In this document: one piece after another, positions 1 to 7,957 of the stretch
Layout of the letters: the number at the start of each line of letters is the position of its first letter
Position numbering within the stretch: the first letter of the stretch is position 1
Assembly: GCA_003484585.1 (NCBI GenBank)
Contig: DNBZ01000044.1
Span: 1 to 11,750 of the forward strand
Direction: 5' to 3'
From: Bacteroidota bacterium
Lineage (GTDB): Bacteria; Bacteroidota; Bacteroidia; NS11-12g; UBA9320
DNA length: 11,750 bases
The notes under the pieces: generated by a model
The model's input: the letters and a program-made list of their open reading frames with translations, nothing else
The model's database searches: none
What the model was told of the DNA's origin: nothing
Position numbers and translations under genes: made by a program

Positions 1-2264
1 CTCCGAGCGATGCTATATTTTCAAATGAAATGGCACGGCCGTGTATAGGGAATAGGAAAGAATATGGGGTGCAGTTTTTTGATAATATTTGCAAAAATGT
101 ACTAGCCACTGGTAGTTCTATAGAAGTGTGTACTGATAGTGCTAAAAATCCTCAGCTCTGGGAAGGATATAACATAGGACAACGCTTTTTTTATCGTGGG
201 GTTGCTGATAAGGATGGTTGGGTTACAGTTGGTTTTGTAGTAAAAATGGGTTCTCGTAAATACTATACATCTATAGATACTAATAGCGTGCAAATAGACG
301 ATAGTAGAGAATGTGTAGATACAATATGGTATCATAGATGGTTTAAGCTTAATCCTGAGCCAAAAATGGACTTTAGTAGATTCCGAGATACCTTCTGCTT
401 ACCCATCACTACCACACTTAGCTATGTTGGCACAGAGGTTGGTCGACTAACCAAGATGACCTTTGCTTGGAATGTAGGTGACTCACTGAACGTACAGCGT
501 ATAACAGGAGATTCCATAATCGATATATCGCATACCTATACTGAAGAAGGTCGAAAGAATGCTTTCATTGTGTTAGAAGATAGTTTTGGGTGTTATAATA
601 CCATCAATTTTACCGATGTGATGGGTTATGAGAATTCATTTACTTCCGATACTATTATATGCTTAGGGCAGACTGTTGAGTTTACGGATTATGTGAGATA
701 CTATGGGGACAAATATCAATACTGGCGAGACGCATCTAGACTAGAAAAGATAAGCTGGGACTTTGACGATGGCAATGGGTTTAGTACAAGTGGTCCATTC
801 CCTAGCCACACGTATGCCGCAAAAGGAAGATATAATGTACGCATGGCTACAAATGATGAGGATGGATGTGTAGATACGGCATATGCAAGCGTATTAGTAG
901 GAGGAGTAAATGCTGCTATTGTAGATAATAGTGAAACGTATCTATGTGATCAGATAATTCAGTTTTTTGATTCATCCTATTTTGATTTCATACCCACATC
1001 AGATTTTATAACAGATTACTATTGGAATTTTGGAGATAATACAAGAGAGAGTCTTCTGGAAAATCCGTATCACTATTACAATAGGAATGGTGAGTTTCTA
1101 TTAACTCTTGTAGTGAAAACAGATGCAGGGTGCTTAGATACACTCGAAATACCCATTTATCTTACAGGTCCAGAACCTTATTTTGACATCATTTCAGATA
1201 CCATAGGATGTGTACCGTTTACTGCCACCTTTAAGAGTAAGAGCAAAAACGTATCAGATTTTATCTGGAGATTTGGAGATCAAGATAACTCAATGAGCTC
1301 AGCAGGTAGTGATTCTACAATATCATTTACGTATACCGAGCCGGGCACTTATTTTATCTCATTAGAGGGTAATGACAGCTTTTATAACAGTGCTACAAAT
1401 AACACTTATTCTTGCTCGGCTATATTCCCAGATAGTGCCAATACTAATTCTCGTAAAATAGTCGTGCTTCCTATTCCCGAAGTTCATTTCGATTTTAAAG
1501 AACCGGTTTGCGTTGGTCAGCCCGTTGTTTTTAGAAATCAAAGTGATACTATCTACAAAGAACTAAACTGGCATATCAATAATTTTGACACTACCACTTC
1601 AGGTGATCTTGTGTATACTTTTACTGAGGCAGGGAGATATGCTATAGATTTTACGCCTAAATATGTCCCCATAATTCCTTACCAGAGAGCTTGTTTTGAT
1701 TCGTTTGATAATAGTATTACCGTGTCAGAAGTAGTAGCTGGATTTACTTTTGAGGTAAGAGGGCTATGTAGTGAGTTTGTATTTACTGACACTTCTAAAA
1801 ATGCGATTAGTTATTCCTGGAATTTTGACCATCCTACTAGCTATAAAAGAAATACGTCTATACTTCAAAATCCTTCTCATACCTACGGTAAAGATAAAGG
1901 AGAGTACACCGTATCTCAGATAGTAATATCTGCAGAAGGATGTAAAGATACTTTTTTGCAAAACATAGAGGTAGAGTACATCACAGACTTGAAGGTGTAC
2001 AATGTTTTTACTCCTAATAGTGATGGTCCTAATGAAGTTTTTCAGATGGATATAGAAAACTATGATTTATACAATCTGAAGATTTTTAACAGGTACGGTG
2101 AGTTAGTGTTCGAGTCTGAGGAACCTAGTTATGCTTGGAACGGGAAACAAGATAATGTCGGAAATAACTTGCCTGAGAGTACGTATTTTTATGTTTTCAG
2201 GTATAGGTATAACTGCGACGGAAAGATACGAGAAGTAGAAGGTCTTGTAGATTTAATAAGGTAG
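1..2264 (+). CDS. PKD-repeat surface protein with T9SS type B (gliding motility-associated) C-terminal domain, 5' truncated
   Basis: The reading frame is open to the left window edge (first full codon at 3), so the first in-frame ATG at 30 is internal. It is followed by no signal peptide, and the true N-terminus lies outside. Counting from that Met (744 residues), about six PKD-like beta-sandwich repeats lie at roughly 118-195, 205-291, 294-380, 382-478, 482-566 and 569-650. Clear PKD cores are WDFDDG (243-248), WNFGD (332-336) and WRFGD (413-417). Repeats 1, 5 and 6 have degenerate versions. Several repeats pair an early Cys with a late GC.DT motif, suggesting disulfides. Residues 655-744 match the CHU_C gliding-motility C-terminal domain (FTPNSDGPNEVF, IFNRYGELVFES, WNGK, STYFYV). 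In this family that domain directs export through the type IX secretion system to the cell surface. The likely role is adhesion or a surface structure, but the substrate is unknown. The gene ends in three consecutive in-frame stops (TAG TAA TAG, 2262-2270). Confidence 0.9.
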   Translation, partial: PSDAIFSNEMARPCIGNRKEYGVQFFDNICKNVLATGSSIEVCTDSAKNPQLWEGYNIGQRFFYRGVADKDGWVTVGFVVKMGSRKYYTSIDTNSVQIDDSRECVDTIWYHRWFKLNPEPKMDFSRFRDTFCLPITTTLSYVGTEVGRLTKMTFAWNVGDSLNVQRITGDSIIDISHTYTEEGRKNAFIVLEDSFGCYNTINFTDVMGYENSFTSDTIICLGQTVEFTDYVRYYGDKYQYWRDASRLEKISWDFDDGNGFSTSGPFPSHTYAAKGRYNVRMATNDEDGCVDTAYASVLVGGVNAAIVDNSETYLCDQIIQFFDSSYFDFIPTSDFITDYYWNFGDNTRESLLENPYHYYNRNGEFLLTLVVKTDAGCLDTLEIPIYLTGPEPYFDIISDTIGCVPFTATFKSKSKNVSDFIWRFGDQDNSMSSAGSDSTISFTYTEPGTYFISLEGNDSFYNSATNNTYSCSAIFPDSANTNSRKIVVLPIPEVHFDFKEPVCVGQPVVFRNQSDTIYKELNWHINNFDTTTSGDLVYTFTEAGRYAIDFTPKYVPIIPYQRACFDSFDNSITVSEVVAGFTFEVRGLCSEFVFTDTSKNAISYSWNFDHPTSYKRNTSILQNPSHTYGKDKGEYTVSQIVISAEGCKDTFLQNIEVEYITDLKVYNVFTPNSDGPNEVFQMDIENYDLYNLKIFNRYGELVFESEEPSYAWNGKQDNVGNNLPESTYFYVFRYRYNCDGKIREVEGLVDLIR

Positions 2265-2332
2265 TAATAGAATATAGTACACTCCATTAGAAATGTTCAA
2301 AAACGGATGCGTATTTAGGTGTCTCCAGAGTC

Positions 2333-2340
2333 TATTTTTG
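2333..2340 (+). promoter_or_regulatory. Candidate Bacteroidota -7 promoter element upstream of ftsK
   Basis: TATTTTTG matches the Bacteroidota -7 consensus TAnnTTTG and ends 13 bases before the ftsK ATG, which would give a very short leader. I see no convincing -33 TTG at the usual spacing. The 89-base gap before ftsK holds no clear terminator for the upstream PKD gene, so some read-through into ftsK is possible. Confidence 0.3.
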
Positions 2341-2353
2341 GATATTATAAGAC

Positions 2354-4786
2354 ATGGCACTTTTAGGCAAAAAATCTACTAAGAAAAAGAAAGAAGCAGG
2401 GGTAAAGAAAGAGAGAGATAACACATTGATAAAAAAGGCATTAGGTGCTCTTTTGATGTTGTTTTCTGTTTTTGTTTTCATTGCATCAGTAAGTTATTTA
2501 TTCTCTTGGAGAGCAGATCATAGTATACTCAATACAGGGATGTCTGACTTTGTTTTTAAGTTTCAAGACAATTTACCACAGAACATAATGGGAAAACTCG
2601 GGGCACTACTCGCTCATATTTTCATGTATGATGGTTTTGGCATAGGTTCATTTTTACTTTATCCTATCTTTTTTATTATAGGATATAATCTGTATTTCAA
2701 TAATGTTTTTCGCATCAAATCAAAGACAGTAAGTAAGCTTTTAGTATCTGCTATCTGGGTTTCATTGGTATGTGCACTATTGCTTAGCAACAGCCTGCCT
2801 ATATTTAGTGGGTTGCTGGGTTACGGGGTCTTTTTGTTTTCTAAATCTCTTATAGGTACCATAGGTATGGTGTTAGTGCTCGGTTTGGTTACCGTGTTCT
2901 TTTTATATGTTGCTTTCAGTATAGATGTATTAGAAAGTTTACGAAACAAAAAGTTTTTGAAACTTAATACGGATAGAACTACAGGCTCATCTCTAGATGA
3001 TGCTAAGATTTTTGATGAAGACGAATCTTTGTTTGCCAAGGATAATATAGGGATGGAGGAATCAGCTGAAATGTCTGAAACTGAGGAGTCTTCTCGTGAT
3101 TTAAATTTTACGGTAGAAAGAACAAGTATAGATGAAGAACCAGAAGAGAAAAAATCGGGACCTACAGTGGTAAGCGAAGAAGACCAAGAAGAAGATGGCT
3201 TGGAGTTGGAAATAGAGAAAGTAGTAGAGGAGGAGAAAATAGACCCTGCAATACAAAAAGAGCATTATGGCATAGATGAGCCTTATGATCCTCGTTTAGA
3301 TTTAAGAGATTTTCAGTTTCCTAAGGTTGAGTTCTTAAAACAGTATGAAGAAGGAGAAAAGACGGAAGTAACCAAGGAGGATCTTGAGAAGAGTAAGACC
3401 ATGATCGTTCAGACTCTGAATAACTATAAAATAGGCATAGCTCAAATTAAAGCTACCATTGGCCCTACAGTAACCCTTTTTGAGATAGTGCCAGACAAGG
3501 GTGTTAGGATCTCAAAAATAAAAAATCTTGAAGATGATATAGCACTAAGTCTTGCAGCTTTGGGTATTAGAATAATAGCACCCATACCAGGTAAAGGAAC
3601 TATAGGTATAGAGGTGCCTAATAAAAAACCAGAAATAGTAAGTATGTACTCTGTGATAAACAGTGCAAAGTACAGAAACTCTAAAGCCGAATTGCCGGTA
3701 TGCTTGGGCAAGACTATCTCTAATGAAGTGTTCGTAGCAGACTTAGCTAAAATGCCTCACTTGCTTATGGCGGGGGCTACTGGTCAAGGTAAATCTGTGG
3801 GTCTTAATGCGATAATAGTATCTCTACTCTACAGAAAACATCCAGCAGAACTCAAGTTTGTGATGATAGATCCCAAGAAAGTGGAGCTTACCTTGTTTCA
3901 AACAATAGAGCGTCACTATCTAGCTAAACTCCCAGGAGAAGGAGATGCAATCATCACAGATAACAAACAGGTAATTACAACGCTAAACTCTCTTTGTGTA
4001 GAGATGGATGAACGCTATAATCTGCTGCAGGCGGCTTTAGTGAGAAATATAAAAGAGTACAATGAAAAGTTCAAGCAACGCAAACTAAATCCAGAAGAAG
4101 GACATAAATATCTGCCGTACATAGTAGTGATAATAGACGAAGTGGCAGATCTTATCATGACTGCTGGCAAGGAGGTAGAGCATCCTATCGGAAGATTAGC
4201 TCAGCTAGCACGTGCTATTGGGATACACTTAATACTGGCAACACAACGTCCTTCTGTTAATATAATTACGGGTACTATCAAAGCTAACTTTCCTGCTAGG
4301 ATAGCATTTAGGGTAAGTAGTAAGATAGATAGTAGAACTATACTAGATGGTAATGGGGCAGACCAATTGATAGGTAAAGGTGATTTGCTATACTCTACGG
4401 GGAGTGAGATGGTGCGATTACAATGTCCATTTGTAGATACACCCGAAGTAGACACTATTACATCCTTTATAGGCAACCAAAGAGGCTATCCAGATGCACA
4501 TATACTGCCAGAAGTAAGAGAAGAAAGTGATGGAGATGCATCAGAGTTTGACCCTAGTGATAGGGATGCTCTCTTTGAGGATGCCGCTAGAATAATAGTG
4601 CAACATCAGTCAGGCAGTACAAGTTTGATCCAGAGAAAACTAAAAGTGGGTTATAATAGGGCCGGCCGCTTGATAGATCAGTTAGAAGCATCTAATATTG
4701 TAGGTCCCTTCGAGGGAAGTAAAGCAAGAACAGTTTTATTGCCAGACGAATATGCTTTGGAACAGTTCTTGAATAACTTGCATTAG
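2354..4786 (+). CDS. ftsK: DNA translocase FtsK/SpoIIIE family
   Basis: This is an 810-residue septum-located ATPase that pumps chromosomal DNA during division and helps resolve chromosome dimers. A lysine-rich N-terminus (about 6-28) precedes four or five membrane segments (about 29-50, 96-115, 128-145, 150-165, 168-191). A strongly acidic, Glu-rich linker follows (about 213-300), much shorter than the long linker of E. coli FtsK. The motor has a Walker A motif GATGQGKS (474-481, with Gln at the position that is often Ser) and a Walker B motif VVIIDE (591-596). ATQRPSVNIITG (629-640) is typical of the family. The C-terminal gamma winged helix (about 735-800) contains RKLKVGYNRAGRLIDQLE, the family's DNA-reading helix region that recognises polar KOPS-type sequences. 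The start is the ATG at 2354, followed by a typical basic N-terminus, and no Shine-Dalgarno is evident. It is the first gene of a cluster with lolA and a DUF6438 lipoprotein gene. Confidence 0.97.
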   Translation: MALLGKKSTKKKKEAGVKKERDNTLIKKALGALLMLFSVFVFIASVSYLFSWRADHSILNTGMSDFVFKFQDNLPQNIMGKLGALLAHIFMYDGFGIGSFLLYPIFFIIGYNLYFNNVFRIKSKTVSKLLVSAIWVSLVCALLLSNSLPIFSGLLGYGVFLFSKSLIGTIGMVLVLGLVTVFFLYVAFSIDVLESLRNKKFLKLNTDRTTGSSLDDAKIFDEDESLFAKDNIGMEESAEMSETEESSRDLNFTVERTSIDEEPEEKKSGPTVVSEEDQEEDGLELEIEKVVEEEKIDPAIQKEHYGIDEPYDPRLDLRDFQFPKVEFLKQYEEGEKTEVTKEDLEKSKTMIVQTLNNYKIGIAQIKATIGPTVTLFEIVPDKGVRISKIKNLEDDIALSLAALGIRIIAPIPGKGTIGIEVPNKKPEIVSMYSVINSAKYRNSKAELPVCLGKTISNEVFVADLAKMPHLLMAGATGQGKSVGLNAIIVSLLYRKHPAELKFVMIDPKKVELTLFQTIERHYLAKLPGEGDAIITDNKQVITTLNSLCVEMDERYNLLQAALVRNIKEYNEKFKQRKLNPEEGHKYLPYIVVIIDEVADLIMTAGKEVEHPIGRLAQLARAIGIHLILATQRPSVNIITGTIKANFPARIAFRVSSKIDSRTILDGNGADQLIGKGDLLYSTGSEMVRLQCPFVDTPEVDTITSFIGNQRGYPDAHILPEVREESDGDASEFDPSDRDALFEDAARIIVQHQSGSTSLIQRKLKVGYNRAGRLIDQLEASNIVGPFEGSKARTVLLPDEYALEQFLNNLH

Positions 4787-4800
4787 AAAATTAGAACAAC

Positions 4801-5457
4801 ATGAAAAACATATTTATACTCTTGTCTATTTTAAGCTTAGTAATTGCTAATCCGTTTAATTCTGTTTCAGAAACTCAGGATAATAAAAGCAACGAAATTT
4901 TAAACAAGCTAAGTAAGACCTATAAAACGTATAAGTCAGTTAAGGCTTCGTTTACGGTAACTATCTATAATAAGAAGTCCAATACTAAAGTAAGGCAAAC
5001 TGGCCAGCTGTATCAAAAAGGAAAGAAATTCAGAGTAAATATGTCTGGTCAAGAGATATACTGCGATGGCAAAACAATCTGGACGTACATAGATGGAGCC
5101 AATGAAGTACAGGTATCTAAGTTTGATGCCAAAGCTATGGATATAAATCCTTCTGAGATCTTTACGATTTACGAGAAAGGATTTGTGCACAAGTACGGAG
5201 GACAAAAAGTAGTAGGTACTAAAACGCTGGATATTGTAGAATTAACTCCAACTGATAAGAGCAAGGGTTACTTCAAAGTAAAGTTAGGTATAGATAAACT
5301 AGCTAATAAGGTAAAAGAAATGGTAGTGTACAGTAAAAATGGCTTAGAGACCACTTACGCTATTAATAAACTAGACGCTAATGTTCCAATAAATGACAGC
5401 TACTTTAAGTTTAATACAAAAGATAAGCCTGGAGTTATAGTAATAGATTTAAGATAA
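4801..5457 (+). CDS. lolA: LolA-like outer-membrane lipoprotein carrier
   Basis: This 218-residue exported protein is a probable periplasmic chaperone that takes lipoproteins released from the inner membrane and carries them to the outer membrane. A signal peptide is visible (MKN, a hydrophobic core at about 4-16, likely cleavage after the Ala at 16). The mature part begins with an amphipathic helix region (30-45), followed by beta strands typical of the LolA half-barrel. The segment around CDGKTIWTYIDGANEVQV (88-105) resembles the conserved 'DGk..W.Y....n.V' core of LolA. Length is normal for the family. It starts 14 bases after the ftsK stop and is almost certainly co-transcribed with it. 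The ftsK-lolA pairing is common in Bacteroidota. Many Bacteroidota lack an obvious LolB, so the outer-membrane acceptor is unclear. Assignment rests on motif resemblance and context; LolA sequences are divergent. Confidence 0.85.
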   Translation: MKNIFILLSILSLVIANPFNSVSETQDNKSNEILNKLSKTYKTYKSVKASFTVTIYNKKSNTKVRQTGQLYQKGKKFRVNMSGQEIYCDGKTIWTYIDGANEVQVSKFDAKAMDINPSEIFTIYEKGFVHKYGGQKVVGTKTLDIVELTPTDKSKGYFKVKLGIDKLANKVKEMVVYSKNGLETTYAINKLDANVPINDSYFKFNTKDKPGVIVIDLR

Positions 5458-5463
5458 GCTCAA

Positions 5464-5937
5464 ATGAGAAATAAAATAGTTTTAACGCTGCTTTGTGCAG
5501 CGTTTTTTATGGGCTGTGCCCAAAGAGATAAGTTCTCTAAGAAGCAACAAAAAGCTTTTTATATAAGCATAGAAAAAACTGCGTGTTTTGGTAATTGTCC
5601 CATTTATATTTTAGAGGTAAGCAAGCAAGAAGCCAAACTGCAAGCTAAGCGATTTACGGAGCATGAAGGATTGTCTAATCAAAGGATGTCTGATCTGGAG
5701 TATAAAGCTCTACAGGATTCTTGTGCTCAGGCTGATTGGGGAAATTATGCTACTGAGTATCTTACAGGTTATTCTGATTTGCCTAGTACTATAATTAGAT
5801 TTTCTATTCATCCTACGGACACTATAGATATAAGGTATGAAGGGAGTGAAGCTCCTGCTGAACTTATGCGAATAGGAGATATGCTACATGCGTATCAAAA
5901 AAAGATGCAAGCTGACTGGCCTGCATCTTTAGATTAA
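5464..5937 (+). CDS. DUF6438-type lipoprotein of unknown function
   Basis: This 157-residue small predicted lipoprotein has a signal sequence at 1-17 and a lipobox FMGC, with the lipidated Cys at 18. The mature protein opens with a charged stretch (RDKFSKKQQK) and then ISIEKTACFGNCPIY (34-48). The CFGxCPxY motif with two Cys spaced C-x3-C is the hallmark I associate with the DUF6438 family. The rest (about 60-145) reads as a small alpha/beta domain ending in a helix. Function is not known, and I see no catalytic signature beyond the Cys pair, which could form a disulfide or a redox/metal site. It begins 6 bases after the lolA stop, so it is probably the last gene of the ftsK-lolA transcript. 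Its membrane sorting might depend on the Lol pathway encoded next door (inference). Its stop codon overlaps that of the convergent dehydratase gene. Confidence 0.82.
   Translation: MRNKIVLTLLCAAFFMGCAQRDKFSKKQQKAFYISIEKTACFGNCPIYILEVSKQEAKLQAKRFTEHEGLSNQRMSDLEYKALQDSCAQADWGNYATEYLTGYSDLPSTIIRFSIHPTDTIDIRYEGSEAPAELMRIGDMLHAYQKKMQADWPASLD
5897..5930 (-). terminator. Intrinsic terminator of the dehydratase gene, embedded in the 3' end of the DUF6438 gene
   Basis: A perfect 9-bp inverted repeat (AAAGATGCA at 5901-5909, TGCATCTTT at 5922-5930) gains two further GC pairs after one mismatch (GC 5911-5912 with GC 5919-5920) and has a 6-base loop. Read on the minus strand, the hairpin runs into seven T residues (A-run 5897-5903 on the plus strand), the form of a Rho-independent terminator just past the dehydratase stop. 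It lies wholly inside the last codons of the convergent lipoprotein gene. It could also stop plus-strand transcription, though the plus-side T tract is shorter. Confidence 0.6.
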
Positions 5938-5954
5938 GAATCTATAAATTTTTT
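5930..5954 (+). terminator. Possible weak plus-strand terminator for the ftsK-lolA-DUF6438 transcript
   Basis: TAGATT (5930-5935) and AATCTA (5939-5944) form a 6-bp stem with a 3-base loop that spans the DUF6438 stop codon. Six T residues follow at 5949-5954. The stem is short and AT-rich, so this is weak alone. Together with the hairpin at 5901-5930 it may act as a bidirectional terminator. Confidence 0.35.
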
Positions 5955-7847
5955 ATCAAGCTCCTCGTACACCGAGTTATTACTTATATACTCTGGAACT
6001 ATATGTTTCATTGTCTTTACAAGCATTCTATTTTTGAGTATATCTTTCTGTTTATATAGATCTGATATAAGCTCATTTGTTTCTAAATAGTTATAATCAG
6101 GCACTTTAGCTACCATTATTTTAGGATTGTGCGTGCCTATAGTATTTTCTTTATCATTCAGGAGTTCTTCTTTTAATTTTTCACCAGGGCGTAATCCAGT
6201 AAATTTAATTTTAATGTCTTTGCCCTCTTCGAAACCAGAAAGCCTTATCATTTTACGTGCTAAATCTACTATTTTAACAGACTCTCCCATATCAAAAATA
6301 TAAATCTCTCCTCCTTTACCCATTACACCTGCTTCTAGTACGAGCTGGCATGCTTCAGGTATTGTCATAAAGAATCGAGTGATTTCAGGATGTGTCACAG
6401 TAACTGGCCCACCTGCCTCTATTTGCTTTTTGAAAAGGGGTATTACAGAGCCATTGCTGCCTAGTACGTTACCGAAACGGGTGGTTACGAACATCGTGTG
6501 ACTGTCTGACTCTAGACGTAGCTTGGCGTTTAGTGACTGTATAAATATCTCAGCTATACGCTTGGATGCCCCCATTATATTAGTAGGGTTTACTGCCTTG
6601 TCGGTACTTACAAACACAAATTTCTTAACTCCATATTTAGCGGATAGATTAGCTAAATTTTGAGTGCCAAATACGTTTGTATTGATAGCCTCGTATGGAT
6701 GTTCCTCCATTAGTGGAACATGCTTATATGCCGCAGCATGAAAAACGTATGATGGTTGGTAGTGAGCGAATACCTGTTCCATTCTAGATTCATTGCACAC
6801 GTCTCCCACTATTATTTTAATATTATTTTCCCCATTCAGTTCATTTTGCATTTCATAAAGAGGTGTTTCTGCTTGGTCTAGTAGTATGATTATTTTTGGT
6901 TTAAAAAAGATACACTGTCTAACTATTTCGCTACCTATGGAGCCTGCAGCTCCCGTAATCAATATGACTTGATCCTTCAGATCTTTCCTTATATTTTTTG
7001 TGCTCAGCTCTATTGGCTCTCGCTCTAGTAAATCCTCTATTCGTACAGGTTTTATACTTTGAACACTAAACTTGCCATCTATCCAAGAACTCACAGGCGG
7101 TATAGTTTTTATTTCAATATTAGATGCAAGACAGGTCTCTATAATTCGTTTTTTGCGAAAAGTAGATATATTATTAATTGCCAGTATGACTATCAAATTA
7201 TTACGGTCGGCTGTAAGGGTATTAAAATCCACCTCTGGGGGATATATATTTACTCCTTCCGCAGATTTGCCTTGTAATTTTGGATTATCGTCAATAAAAG
7301 CTATTACTTTCCTGCCGTATGATGAATTTTGCTCAAAAGATCTCTTGACTATAATGCCAGCCTCGCCAGCACCATATATTATAAGCTCTTTTTTATTATC
7401 CCCGTTATTAAAAGGAGCATACTGATTGTATAGTAGTTTAAATGAGATTCTGAAACTTGTAAGAAAGAATATTAGTATAAATGCATCAATTATAATAATT
7501 GCGGGCTTAATAAAGTGAGTGTCTAGATATGCATATATAGTTACTTCTGCTAAGAGAATGGCAATGGTACTAATAGCCACAGCAAAGAAAATACGCACTG
7601 CGTCTTGTGTACTTGTATATCGTATTATACCGGTGTAAGATTTGGTAGCGATAAAAGCTATAAGTCTAAAAATAAGCAAAAGGCTTAACGGAAATAGGTA
7701 GCTTGCTGCATTTGTTTTTTCAAAACTTAAAGCTTCAGTAATAAAAAAAGCTAGGCCAAATGAGAAAGCTGAAAGCAGTAGGTCTAAGCTAAGCACAACC
7801 CAACGGGGGGTATTTTTACGTGTTATACGTTTGATTTTGTTTAACAT
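5934..7847 (-). CDS. Membrane-bound nucleotide-sugar 4,6-dehydratase, CapD/PglF/WbpM family
   Basis: This is a 637-residue protein if read from the ATG at 7847. Such enzymes dehydrate UDP-GlcNAc-type sugars at C4/C6, an early step to modified sugars for capsule, O-antigen or protein glycans. Four N-terminal membrane segments (about 16-38, 49-67, 86-109, 113-135) lead to a first Rossmann domain with GAGEAG (159-164). A second, catalytic SDR domain follows, with TGAAGSIG (298-305) for NAD(P). The active-site region is STDKAVNPTNIMGASK (414-429): T415, D416 and K417, with Met425 replacing the usual SDR Tyr ahead of Lys429, as in PglF-like long dehydratases. FTGLRPGEKL (549-558) is a further family motif. 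An in-frame GTG at 7863-7865 would add 6 residues. I prefer the ATG because that GTG overlaps a -7 promoter element and would lie upstream of the predicted transcript start. The exact sugar substrate cannot be read from the sequence. Confidence 0.93.
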   Translation of the reverse strand: MLNKIKRITRKNTPRWVVLSLDLLLSAFSFGLAFFITEALSFEKTNAASYLFPLSLLLIFRLIAFIATKSYTGIIRYTSTQDAVRIFFAVAISTIAILLAEVTIYAYLDTHFIKPAIIIIDAFILIFFLTSFRISFKLLYNQYAPFNNGDNKKELIIYGAGEAGIIVKRSFEQNSSYGRKVIAFIDDNPKLQGKSAEGVNIYPPEVDFNTLTADRNNLIVILAINNISTFRKKRIIETCLASNIEIKTIPPVSSWIDGKFSVQSIKPVRIEDLLEREPIELSTKNIRKDLKDQVILITGAAGSIGSEIVRQCIFFKPKIIILLDQAETPLYEMQNELNGENNIKIIVGDVCNESRMEQVFAHYQPSYVFHAAAYKHVPLMEEHPYEAINTNVFGTQNLANLSAKYGVKKFVFVSTDKAVNPTNIMGASKRIAEIFIQSLNAKLRLESDSHTMFVTTRFGNVLGSNGSVIPLFKKQIEAGGPVTVTHPEITRFFMTIPEACQLVLEAGVMGKGGEIYIFDMGESVKIVDLARKMIRLSGFEEGKDIKIKFTGLRPGEKLKEELLNDKENTIGTHNPKIMVAKVPDYNYLETNELISDLYKQKDILKNRMLVKTMKHIVPEYISNNSVYEELDKKFIDS

Positions 7848-7864
7848 ATATAGGAGGTTACGCA

Positions 7865-7872
7865 CAAAGATA
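7865..7872 (-). promoter_or_regulatory. Candidate Bacteroidota -7 promoter element of the dehydratase gene
   Basis: On the minus strand TATCTTTG is an exact match to TAnnTTTG. Transcription would begin about 5-7 bases downstream, leaving a leader of about 12 bases before the ATG at 7847. No clear -33 TTG is seen at 17-23 bases upstream. A second exact match (TATATTTG, 7935-7942 on the minus strand) lies further upstream and could be an alternative promoter. Confidence 0.45.
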
Positions 7873-7957
7873 AAAAAATATCATATAGTTTTGTACCCGT
7901 TTTTCACATTTATGTCTTATATTTAACAAGACCACAAATATATCTAATAATAATTTG

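Noticed and set aside
30..32. ATG at 30 as the true start of the PKD gene
   Set aside because: The frame is open to the window edge, no signal peptide follows this Met although the protein is clearly an exported T9SS substrate, and the preceding codons read as normal coding sequence.
3442..4476. Minus-strand ORFs of about 90 codons inside ftsK
   Set aside because: They lie opposite the conserved FtsK motor domain and look like shadows of it.
7059..7425. Plus-strand ORFs (72 and 117 codons) inside the dehydratase gene
   Set aside because: They are antisense to strongly conserved coding sequence, overlap each other in two frames, and show no recognisable domain or start context.
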